Positions 47,601-58,308 of a stretch of DNA of 64,000 bases are shown one piece after another (within the stretch, counting starts at the first letter, position 1; each line of letters opens with the position of its first letter). A program made the position numbers and the translations under genes. The notes beneath the pieces are model-generated. The model was not told the DNA's origin. It ran no database searches and saw nothing but the letters and a program-made list of their open reading frames with translations. This stretch comes from Cornus controversa (taxonomy: Eukaryota; Streptophyta; Magnoliopsida; Cornales; Cornaceae). The stretch is from NCBI GenBank assembly GCA_026545225.1, contig CM048849.1, positions 49,216,336 through 49,280,335 of the forward strand. The letters run 5' to 3'.

Positions 47601-50600
47601 AGAAAATTAAGATTAACTCACATTTAGAATTCCTCGAAACACATTTTTCATTTAAAAGGTTCATTAATAGAAAATTTCGGCAATATATCTACATAATTTT
47701 CGAACTTCTGAAAACAATAAGAACTTGTATAAAATCCTGAGATTACAAAATCAGCACGTCGAAAATAATACATTCAACTCCATAATAAAAGTCACTCCAT
47801 TTATAAAGTTTACATGCCCAAAACCTGTCAAACCAAAGGATTTAAGTTCTACAATACAAGGTTTACAAACCTCACACACTGCACTCACAAAGCTCACAAC
47901 CTTCATATTTACATTATAAAACTGTTACAAGTCAAGCTCATATTAAAAGCAACAAAATATACACAAAAGTCCTCCTACATCTAAACCTATAAATCAGGTC
48001 ATCATGTATGTAGGAAACATCATGGTCCAAGCATATAGATCAACTCTCTAGCTTCCACCCTGAGCCAAATCTGGGCGGGGAAGAGAATAGGGGTGAGCCA
48101 AAATAGCCCAGTAGAGAATCAACACTATCCTAAAACCTACAACAATTTAATATACAAGACATACAGCACAAATAAGGAACAATGAACAGTTATGATAATA
48201 ACATTTCGCACCTTAAATAAAAATATAAACAACAATTAGGAATAAGAAGTTATGAGTTTAAAAGATACTCCCTGTCTATTCAACAAACCTGTAGGACCCT
48301 TATCAGAATCCTTCAATTCCACCAACCTCCAAAATCTTTATTTATTTAACCTAGAAAACCTTTTAAGGACCCTTTAACCCTGGGACCGTGCCCCTCGTGT
48401 AAGTAAAATTTCATTTCCTTTTAGGGACCCTTTAACCCTGGGAGTGTGCCCCTCGCTTGAACCTTTTGGGGACCCTTTAACCCCGGGACCGTGCCCCTCG
48501 TGCACTAATTAATTAATTCCATAATCTCCACAATTCCTCTAAACAATTTCCAATACCATGTCTCACAACTTCATTTCTGTCAACACAGGATATGAACCTT
48601 TCTTCCAGATCACTTATAAATTGAATTCAATGTCAAATAAGCATATAAAATAAGCAATAATTTCAACAAGGTAGCAATTATATAATCATTTGTCCAAACC
48701 AAAACAAAACCATAATTAAATGTTCATGTAGCAAGGTTGATCACAAAATTCAGTAAGATTTATAACTATATCAACTAGAATCTCAATTAGTTAATTTAAT
48801 GACTAAATCAATAAGAAACAGTAGAAAAAAAAACAATACTTATGCATGCACGAGCAGTTAAAACAAAATATATCAGATTTATTTAATACACAGACTCCAA
48901 AATTTAATTCCCTATCTCAAATGATAAGATTTATTCTCTCTCTGTCAAGCCTCTTCTCCTCTTCTTTTCTATCTATTCCTGTCATTACATGCACACTATT
49001 GAATACCTATATCATATATGATAATTAACCCAAGTTGTTTTAGTAAAAGCCTTCACTAGAAATTAAATAAAATACTATACAAACCTGCACAATCAAACCA
49101 ACAAGCACTCGCACACCCCACTTATCACCAATTTATTGCTATCCTTTTTCCTCTCTCTCTCTCTCTCTTTCTCTCTTCCTCTTTGTTTCTGGCCGAATCT
49201 CCACCTTACTGTTTTGTTTTTCCCTTTTTAACTACTAGTATCCAGTAGGCGGTTCAAAACTAGCTTCTAGAGAAAGCTTTTCCCTTAGCTATATCATATA
49301 TATATTTATATATCCATGTATACGTGTCCCTTGTGGGTAAGTTAGGTTGGGTACTGTTCTTATCTTAATTTTAGAATAAGGTAAGTTTAAATACTCAAGG
49401 CGGTTAACACTTGGTTTCTCCAGAAACTTATCTTGTATACATAACACCTATGTTACCTTTTTAATATATCACATACACTCATTTCCAGGAGATCCAATTT
49501 ATAACTAATATTTAGCAATGACAACACACCACTTTCTTTTGGCTACTAACATGTATACACTTACACACATGACACAAGTACACTTATCACTTATTTGTTT
49601 TTTTTTCTTTCTACTTCTATTTATTTTAAATACACTTTGACTACCACTAACAACTAATCAAAAATTTATATCTCCACATTTCGGCCCAAAAACAGAAAAA
49701 AAAATAACAAATTGCACAAACACGTACACTCAATTTTCCTTTTTCACTAAAATTACTCTACTAATTTAATAATGCACAATGACACGAACTTTTTCTTTTT
49801 ACCCACTAACTAAATATGAAAATTTAATCACATATAGACCATAATATGCTCATAATAGAAATTAAAGGAGAATAAAAATTCAGGATCTTACAGTTTATTA
49901 CTGAACGGTAGGTTCATTTACAAGAACATTATCATAGAATTACAGTTATAGCTTCCCAATCTAGTTAAGAGTACTATGAGATCTTCCAATCCCAGGTGTT
50001 TACGAAATTTGTTTGACGATTTAGCATATAATTGTTTTGATGTAGAGCAGAAGAGTTATGAAGTCCATTATGTTTTCATCATTTCATGTAGCACTGGAAT
50101 TTTTTACATGAGTTGCTGTCCATTTTGGGATTTATTTTTTAATACTTCAACAACATTCCAGGTTGCACCTTATGAAATCATTCAGTTGGATAAATTTGAA
50201 GGTTCATCTGCCTCTCGAGTACTGAATGATGGATACGTTGATCAATGGAATCAGGAGACTGAGCTTAAACATTCTTTGCATCAGAAAGAAAAGGTGATGC
50301 CAATTGTCTTCATCTTGTGTGTACACAAACTGAGAAACACACCCCACTATTTAACTATTCATGGTGAAGAGTATTTGTTTTGGGATTTGTTTGGTGGTGA
50401 ATACTTGTGATTTGGGAATCATCTAGGGAGTTAATATTAAAAATATTGAGAAGTCATTGCATGGTAACATTTCGCAAGAATTGGGAAGAATTCAGAAAAG
50501 AAAAGTTCAGGACTGGAGACATGTAGTGTGAAAGGGAATATATTGAAACATTGAGGCCTTATTTTTATTTTTTCCATGAAGAATCTTGTAACATTTAGAG

Positions 50601-53600
50601 AATTGTTCAAAAGTTGCATCTGTGACATTGAACTTTACAAAATTATGATTCATTCCCTTAATAAAAAATTGCCTATTTGTTGACGGAGTGAACACCTGTT
50701 TTCTAGTTCTTAATGTGACTGTTGAAACTTCATGGAAATTGAGAAACATAATTTGTTTTTCTTATGATTGCAACTAAACCTGCCTATTTGATGTAAGATT
50801 CCTGGTTTCATCCTGTCATCTAGACTGACGGAGCATAATGGAATTACTGAATTGGGTTATAACCTCTTAGTTTGGCACTTCATTTAAATTCAATATTCTT
50901 CTTAAATGCTTGTGTCAATTGCACTATGATTATTAAAAGAACTGCTTGCTTGTATGCTCAGGGATTGTTGGACTCTAGTTCCTATTCACTTCCTCAAGCT
51001 GCTGTTGGGTTTTTCACGAGTATTATGACAAGCCTTTTTGGTTATCTGGTTCCCCCATCACTGCCAGGTACATCTGGCCCTATTTTAGAAGATGCACATG
51101 ATGTGACTATCATTGAGAAAGATCTGGAATCTTGCAATTTGTGGACTGAGGAACCACCAACTATAGTAGGTGACTTGCATACAGTTGGAGAAACTAAGGT
51201 GGAGCTGCAAGTCAAAGATATCCAGGAAAATGAAGCCTTTCTATTTTCATCAGGCAACAAGAACTCAGAAGAGTTTAGGCAGTTTGATATGGTTAGCGGT
51301 TGCTACAACCACTATTTTGTTGATGGTTCTGGCAAGGGATTAACATTGTCTCAGGTTGGAACATTACTTCGTTTTCCCTTAAATTACCAGTTAACACATG
51401 AACAGATTAAAAACCCATTTGTTCCTTTTTTTTCCTTTATAGATGAAAAGAAGTTGGTTGAAGAAGGTTCGGCAAGAATGGAGCATCCTGGAGAAAGATC
51501 TTCCTGGTAAGTACTTGATCTTATGTTGTTTACTGCTCCGATATGCTTTGTCCTATTAAATCTTGCATTAGACAACAACCTATTAGTTATTAGAGAATTT
51601 GAGTGAGTTTCATTAGTGAATTACAGCAATGGATTCACTGACCTACCTGTTAAGTGGATTGTGATTGAAGTAATTAGCGGTTCATGCATCATATTAGGAA
51701 TAAAATGCGAAATATCCAAGGACTATGTGCAAGTGTGTAATCAAGGAGAGGACAAATATAAAGATAATGTACAAACCAAGAACAGCTTGGTTCAGCATAT
51801 GTTCATGTCCACTGGCAATCCAACATGATTGACCCATATATGAGATAATCTGGTCAACCCCAACAATCTCTCTCATACACAATTTAACTCGAATCTGAGC
51901 ATGTTGCTTTACCTCAACCCTACACTAGCGTGATTGTGTCCCAGACAAATATGTGATAGTGTCACTTATGAATCTTGAGTCTTGATATTCTCCATGATTT
52001 CCACCAAGGAAGAGAGTGACTTAATAAGAGGATCAATTCCTAGAAACCTATGCACAATAAGGTGCTACATTTTGTCCCACACACTCACCTTCATTGTATT
52101 ATAGTCGATGAAAAAAGCAGAAGATTTCTGAGAGTTAAAATGAAAAAAGAATTATAGTCAATCTGCTTCATTCTATTTATTTTCTTTTATGCCCATGTGA
52201 GTGGGCATATCTCTCATCTTTAACAATGATTTTATTTACTAGTGGCCCAATGAAATACTCTCCAGATGTCAAGATATTGATGGACTGACTGCTGGTGGCT
52301 TAAAAAAACATTAGGGAAGGAGATTTTTTTAAATTAAATTAATTGTTTATTTATTTTTTATATAAAGGCTCCAAAAGAGAACACAACCCATGCACATGTG
52401 AGTATACAACCATACCAAAATCATCAACTCAAATTCATATCACCCAAAACCAAAATCCCACATTCCAAAATTAATGATCTCAGAATAATCTGTTTCAACC
52501 TATGAACACGGATCTTCTCCCCTTCATAAACCCTTCCATTCATTTCTATCCAAATGCTCTATATCAAATAAAGAGAGCTGGATCTCACACCTTAATTTTC
52601 TGCATCGGACATCTTCCTCTCCAATTTCTGAACAAGTCCCTGATGTCTCAGGCATAACCCAAGCACATCCAAACAAGGAAAAGAGGACACTCCAACTCCT
52701 TGACCACACTACAATGAAGAAATGACTGAGAGTTTGCTCCTCTGCACATGCAATACCAGTCAGTCACTGGATAGCCTCTTCTCTTCAAATTATCTCTAGT
52801 GATGATGGATGAAAATATGCTGACCCACAAAAAAAGAGCCGCCTAGACACTGAAATCTGGACTTCACACTATGCCATGGCTGTAAAGGACACAAATGCAA
52901 ACAAGGAAAAGAGGACACTCCAACTCCCTTACCACACTACAATGAAGAAATGACTGAGAGTTTGCTCCTCTGCACATGCAATACCAGTTAGTCACTCACT
53001 GGATAGCCTCTTCTCTTCAAATTATCTTTAGTGATGATGGGTGCAAATATGCTGACCCACAAAAAAAAGAGCCACCTAGACACTGAAATCTGGACTTCAC
53101 ACTATGCCATGGCTGTAAAGGACACAAATGCCGCACCTAAAATCTTTATGTAATTTGATCCAAAATAGTATTAGGGAAACAATTCTTCAACACTATGCCA
53201 TGGCTGTAAAGGACACAAATGCCGCACCTAAAATCTTTATGTAATTTGATCCAAAATAGTATTAGGGAAACAATTCTTCAACACTACCTTGTCCCAATCG
53301 CTAAGGGGTAGAAAATCCTCCCAGGCTTTCGTAATTCTTTTCTACTAGCATATCAAATAAGAAGTCTCCACCGCCTTTGAACCCAAATCCCCCCAACTGC
53401 ACCCATACTTGTGCTCCACCACCCTCCACATATATTCTCTCTAGCAAATCTCCACAACCGCTTTACTGGGAGAGCCTGACTAAAAATCCTTAAGAGTTTT
53501 GGTTAGAATCCTGTCCCATCCACTAAGTGTAAGTTTGACTCCTCTCCTAGGGCTCTCCACTATAAAATCCTGCTGTAGCTTATCTAACCTGATGATATGG

Positions 53601-56420
53601 TGAATGATGACATGAATTATGTCGGGGGGAAGACTTAAAAAGGTGCTTTTTATAAGAGTCGTCCTGCCCCCTCCAAGAGATGTCTTCTACCCGCTAGACT
53701 TGCCAAGAACCTTTCCACAACAACAACCTACACTACCTTTGCCTTAAGATATAATAGGTAAGAAAGGAACACCTTACTTCCCAAATTAATAGATCAATCC
53801 TTTTCAAAACCATATCCCTAAGCCCCCAATCTAAATTAGCTCAACTCTTCCCCAGATTCACCTAGAAGCCTGAGAGTGCCTTAAAGCACAACTGCGGATA
53901 TCAAGTGTCTTACCTGCTCACAAGAAATAATGGTATCCTCTAAAAACAGAAGGTGGATACCTCTATCTGAGCACCCGTTGTCCTCAACCACAGAACTTGT
54001 AATAGTTTTCCCTCCACTGTCCACCTCAAAAATCTACTTAGTTCCCTTGTGCTTGTAAAAAAACTATCCAATGATAAATTCACCAAGATAGAGAATCTAA
54101 TTCTGGAGATGCAAGTTTCTAAACCAACACCATCTCCTCAGGCATTAACCTGGAATCCACACATTCATTAGTTATGAACACTGCATCAATACCTGTCTCC
54201 TGCAAATATTTTGGATCATTGAAACAACTCCTCCCAGCACCCTTTGAAGCCTCAAGATGGAACCTTTGCCAGTAGCTTGTAATTACTACTCACCATGCTA
54301 ATCAGTCAAAAGCCCTTATCATCCAACTGCCAACCCCCTTTTCTTGGCAACAAATGCAATAAAAGAAGCATTCAAGTTTCTCTGAAAAATCTCCTGCTCA
54401 AATAACGAATAGAACACTGCTATAGTATCCTCCCTCACCACATCCTAATACTGCTGAAAGAAAGTTATAATGATTCCATCTGATAAGGTTGCCTTATTCC
54501 CATGACATGACATCGGGGCCTTCCACCACTCCTCCAAAGAAAGCCTCTTGAACCAACCTCTATCAGCCTCACTAATGGAATACTTATAAGACTCACCAAT
54601 CTCTATCAGACTGGAGGAAATGAATTATAAATACTTAAAAAAAATAAACAAAATTTATTTTGCAATAGAAAATGCAACGCTGAAAAGGAGGCTCTGGTGT
54701 GGTTTTGATATGTGAAAGCTGAAGGTACAGAAATAATTGCAATATATGAAGCAGCCGAGTAAAAACTACCACTCCATGATAAATTCTATATATGAAATGT
54801 TAATTTTTTTGAAGTGAAACAAGTATCTATTATTTAGTGGATCCTGACAATCCAAACTTTGTGAGCTATTGTTAATTGGGCCTATTTTGTAACCTGAACA
54901 GAAACAATTTATGTCCGTCTCTACGAGGAAAGGATGGATTTGTTGCGGGCAGCCATCATAGGAGCACCTGGAACTCCATACCATGATGGACTCTTCTTTT
55001 TTGACATTTTTCTGCCTCCAGATTATCCACATGAACCACCTGTAAGATTTAGTTTTGTGTTTTGGTTCTTATTCATTGACATAATGGTTGAATAAATGGT
55101 GTCATATTTGGACAACCTCTCCTTGATAATGCAAAGTCAGTGCCGTCAATTCCAAATCCTATTTTTATTCCAATTTTTTTCTAATAAATTTAGTGTATAT
55201 TGAACTTCCAGTGCCTTTTTGTTAACAGAAAAGGGGTGTATATGTAGCAGTCCATATATATATATATATATGTTGGATATCTTACATACACATTATATCT
55301 GAACAAAAGCTCACTCACTCTTTGTGGGCGTCAAACTTTATGCAGTTGGTACACTACAATTCTGGTGGACTTCGAATCAACCCTAACTTGTATGAGTCTG
55401 GAAAGGTCTGTCTCAGTCTTCTCAATACATGGACAGGCACATCTTCTGAAGTATGGAATCCAGAAAGCTCCACTGTTCTCCAAGTTCTTCTCTCATTACA
55501 GGCCCTTGTGCTTAATGAAAAGCCTTATTTCAATGAAGCTGGATATGATGAGCTGATGGGAAGAGCTGAGGGAGAGAAAAACTCAGTGAGCTACAATGAA
55601 AATGCATTTCTTGTTAGCTGCAAGTCAATACTATACCTTCTACACAATCCACCCAAGGTACATTAATTTTTCTATAATGGCAGTTTGCTCTAACATCCAG
55701 AAAATTTTAAAAGGGCCATTATAACTGCTGTAATTGGTAAATTACCTCTGGACCATTACAAAATGCTGTCTGAAAAAAAAAAAAACAGCCACTAGATTCT
55801 GTTAAATGTCTTTTAGAAAGATATGTTAATAGAGTCAGAGGGAACTTAGATGTCTCTTGAAAGTTGAAACTGGTCCAGGAATTGGTTCTATATTGTTTCC
55901 CAAAGCCTTGAGATGATTTATCCATATAATACATGTTTCACTTTTACACATTGAAGAACTGTTCATGAATGTTAAGGAATATATTCTGAAAAAATAAATA
56001 AATTTTATTTTAACATTAGAATTAACAAAATGAAGAATTAGAATCTGAGGACCACCGTGGTTTTTGACATGGTGAAAGCCCTGCCCTTCACATAAATGAT
56101 AAAATAGAATCCTTGAATTGATCGTTTTTGACATAATAGTTATAAGAAGTTAAAACTGTAGTATGTTTGTTTTTGCAATGGTGCAGCATTTTGAGGCACT
56201 TGTGGAGGAGCACTTCAGCCAACGTTCCAAATATATTCTTTTGGCTTGTAAGGCATATATGGATGGAGCTCCAGTAGGTTGTGCTTTTGGATGCGAAAAA
56301 ACTGAGCAAGAAAATAAACTTGGAAACTCTACAGGATTCAAGATCATGCTTGCTAAGCTCTTCCCTAGGCTGGTGAAAGCATTTTCTGAGAAGGGTATTG
56401 ATTGCAGCCAATTTTATTGA
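44611..56420 (+). CDS. PHO2: E2 ubiquitin-conjugating enzyme PHO2/UBC24
   Basis: Coding segments: 44611-46074, 50162-50293, 50962-51354, 51443-51506, 54902-55041, 55346-55657 and 56187-56420. They join in frame into about 912 aa, close to Arabidopsis PHO2 (907 aa). The start follows the leader intron (MMDFLPSDYDSSSENG); ATG 44614 is an alternative. The N-terminal two thirds contain the family's SH3-like/KOW-type repeats (ERGFIHGDIVCSIKDPSGQM, GDYVVHGPWLGKVDKIVD, DSQYSYYPGQRVRVEL, ANWQLGDWCILP). The UBC domain begins at KRSWLKKVRQEWSILEKDLP and includes GAPGTPYHDGLFFFDIFLPP and HYNSGGLRINPNLYESGKVC; the cysteine in KVCLSLLNTW is the catalytic one. PHO2 acts at endomembranes and promotes degradation of phosphate transporters (PHO1, PHT1 proteins), so limiting phosphate loading. 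It is repressed by miR399 through the leader sites. Two large introns carry a solo LTR and a LINE. The extreme C-terminus (SQFY, stop) differs from what I expect (see findings). Confidence 0.95.
46785..47503 (+). repeat. Direct repeats of ~210 bp in PHO2 intron
   Basis: The segment 46785-46999 (ACATACAACTTTATTCTTTA ... AACCAGTCATTGATGTAAAA) is repeated at about 47285-47500 with roughly ten changes. About 290 bp of unrelated sequence separates them. The second copy ends just before the solo LTR. Confidence 0.9.
47537..49892 (-). mobile_element. Solo LTR, 2.36 kb, in the first coding intron of PHO2
   Basis: The element runs from TGTCACGCCCCGG (47537) to GGATCTTACA (49892), that is TG...CA ends. 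It is flanked by GTTTC (47532-47536) and GTTTA (49893-49897), a near-perfect 5 bp target duplication. The TGTCACGCCCC / GGGCGTGACA terminus is common in plant gypsy-type LTRs. In minus orientation it starts TGTAAGATCCTGAATTTT and ends CCGGGGCGTGACA, which I think is the true orientation. No internal gag-pol sequence or second LTR is present, so it is a solo LTR or a non-coding derivative. It is transcribed as part of the PHO2 intron. Confidence 0.8.
48364..48504 (+). repeat. Three short tandem copies inside the solo LTR
   Basis: GGACCCTTTAACCCTGGGA followed by CGTGCCCCTCGTG (with small changes) appears three times, at about 48368, 48424 and 48470. The spacing is about 46-56 bp. It is the only GC-rich stretch of the LTR. 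Confidence 0.9.
52322..54660 (-). pseudogene. Decayed antisense LINE (L1-type) ORF2 fragment in PHO2 intron
   Basis: Read on the minus strand from about 54600 downward, patches of a LINE reverse transcriptase appear in the proper order, broken by many stops and shifts. They are EGPDVMSWE, VFITNECVDSRL (family NECVDSRL), HLLFLEDTIIS (where an active RT has FADDT), SGF.VNLGKS (family INLGKSE), and then a zf-RVT-like end with DNLKRRGYPVTDWYCMCRGA, SQSFLHCSVVKEL and LFSLFGCAWVMPE. The segment near 52322-52365 is T-rich, the place for the element's 3' A-tail. It is inserted antisense to PHO2 in the intron 51507-54901. Confidence 0.88.
52672..53282. repeat. Tandem duplications inside the LINE remnant
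   Basis: A unit of about 220 bp (from AACAAGGAAAAGAGGACACT, 52672) is repeated from about 52897. A 93 bp unit (CACTATGCCATGGCTGTAAA ... GGGAAACAATTCTTCAA) is then repeated at 53099-53190 and 53192-53283, the two copies being nearly identical. The second duplication is therefore recent compared with the age of the LINE. Confidence 0.92.
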
Positions 56421-56940
56421 ACCAGAAATCTGAATATGCTGCTGCAGTGGAGGTATGTAACATAAATAACTGATCGAGCGTTGCATGTGTGTAATAAGCT
56501 GTGCTTTGTAAAAAATTTGGTTGTGTTTTTCCTTTGTTATGGTAGTTATTTGGAAGAAAAACTGAACGCACAATAGGAAATGTTGCTCTGTATGTGTCAT
56601 ACAATGGTTTTTAGAATTCTTAATATCAAGAACAGCAGTTGGATTGGCTTGTTTGATACTTAGTAATTTGCTTAAGTAACAGATGATAGTGATGCATATT
56701 TATCTCTGAACAGAGGGCATGGAAACGATTTCCACTTAAATTTTCCAACATATTTCTACATTGACAAAGATCATGATATAACTTCAGAAAGTCTTCTCTG
56801 AAACAGTTTTCAGCAGCCATTAGTTATGTAAAGTAATCTTTTAAAGGCATTACCACATGAAACATGAACTTTCCTCCTCTCCCCCAATTGAATTTAGTCA
56901 ATTCACGGTATTGTTAAAGGCTCCATAACGGAGTCCAATG
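56421..56940 (+). other. 3' flank of PHO2
   Basis: Probable 3' UTR and flank. A GTATGT donor-like site follows CTGCAGTGGAG at about 56453. No further PHO2-like coding sequence is recognised. Confidence 0.4.
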
Positions 56941-56959
56941 AATATAGGGAAGCTATACT

Positions 56960-57256
56960 ATGCCTGTGCCCACAGAAGATCTGGTTTATGGTCATGGTGT
57001 GTACCCATTTGGTCTGAGTGTATTGGAAGATGACATTGCTGAGTCGAAGTTCCATGTACATGATATTAGTTCCCGTTTGGAAGCCATGGAAGGAAGACAA
57101 ATTAATGAAGAACCTTCTTGCAGCATGTATTGTCTTCTCTATTGTTGTGTCTCTGTTAGCTTTAGGAGGGAACTAGGTTGTGTGCTTTGTATTCATGTTT
57201 CTGGTAATATGTTCATGTAATTGTAATATTTTGAATGAAATGGAAACTTGTTTTTG
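56960..57256 (+). other. Unrecognised exon-like segment
   Basis: One frame (56960-57220) reads MPVPTEDLVYGHGVYPFGLS, VLEDDIAESKFHVHDISSRL, EAMEGRQINEEPSCS and so on. The neighbouring frame, from AATGAAGAACC onward, reads NLLAACIVFSIVVSLLALGG followed by TAG, which looks like a C-terminal membrane anchor. A charged, coiled-coil-like stretch joined by a 1-2 base shift to a tail anchor would make a sensible protein end, but I do not recognise it. The sequence after it (TTTTGAATGAAATGG) resembles a plant transcript end. It may be a decayed last exon, a 3' UTR exon of PHO2, or chance. Confidence 0.25.
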
Positions 57257-58200
57257 GTATGTTATTGTACTCAGACCAATTGCAACTATGTTCATGTAGT
57301 ATGTTCATGGCATGCTTGTTTTTGGTATGCTATTGTACTCAAATGTAATTGTACTCTTTTGTTTGGCTTTTGGTTTGCTTTGTAATTGTACATGCTATTG
57401 TACTCAAATGTAGGTAAGCTGTCATTACAAATCCATACCAAACCTTTCATGAGAACCGTGTTGTGTGTGTGACATCTATTGAGTCAAATAGGTAGCTTAG
57501 ATAATAGATGAATAGAAAGGTTTAATGCATTTCATGATGATCAACAAATCTGAGGTCTATTTTCATTTTCATTCCCTTCATCCTCAAATTGCCACCATTG
57601 GCCCTTTAGAATCAAATTTATGTTTAACTTCAAATTTGGACTATTTTTTTTATAAAATTTTTTTTATCCTTTCAACCCTCAAATTTGGGAGAAAATCTAC
57701 GATACACTTAGTGTAAATGCACCCAGTAAATCTGAATCGTGCGTGTACAATACGCAGAGTGAGACTCATCACATATGTACAACATGCACGATCTAGATTC
57801 ACCGGTATATTTACACCGGGTGTATTGTATACATACACTCCAAATTTGAATACCATGAATCTTAAAAGAGAAAAGAAGAGCTTTGAAATTTAAACCCTTT
57901 AGTAATTTCATTTCAAAAAATTCAAATTACATTTACCTCTCCCAAATTGAATTCCTAAAAATTTGATTAGAACTTTATATTATAGTCACAAATTATGAAT
58001 TCGATGTAGGTTGATGGGAGTGTTTTAAGGGAGTGATTGTGTTATATCCTCCATCAATCAAGTAAATTATTATTTTATATTAATCACATGTGTTGTATTT
58101 GAGTCTTTTAATACTTAATTGGTTGGATCAATAGTAAAAGCAAAATCATAATAGATTACTCGGCTAAGGCCCACAGTTTAATGAGAGAGAAGGTTTTACA
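57257..58200. other. Intergenic between PHO2 and the DUF2921 gene
   Basis: It contains short repeats of TTTTTGGTATG(T/C)TATTGTACTCA (about 57252, 57319, 57386) and AT-rich DNA. An inverted pair around 57710-57830 (GTGTAAATGCACC / TATTTACACCGGGTGTA; ATCGTGCGTGTACAATACGC / ATGTACAACATGCACGATC) forms a hairpin of about 120 bp, probably a small MITE. No gene. Confidence 0.5.
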
Positions 58201-58204
58201 GAGA

Positions 58205-58207
58205 TGC

Positions 58208-58276
<69 letters not shown>
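58205..58276 (+). repeat. (GT)n(AT)n(GA)n compound microsatellite in the leader
   Basis: GT, AT and GA dinucleotide runs lie about 35-100 bp upstream of the DUF2921 start codon. They are free of stops in the coding frame. Confidence 0.97.
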
Positions 58277-58308
58277 ATATATATGTAGTAGATTTAAGAG
58301 AATTCGCC

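Noticed and set aside
58204-58308. N-terminal extension of the DUF2921 frame (VCVCVC, IYIYI, ERERER)
   Set aside because: Encoded by dinucleotide repeats; the ATG at 58309 has better context and gives the expected N-terminus with a signal segment.
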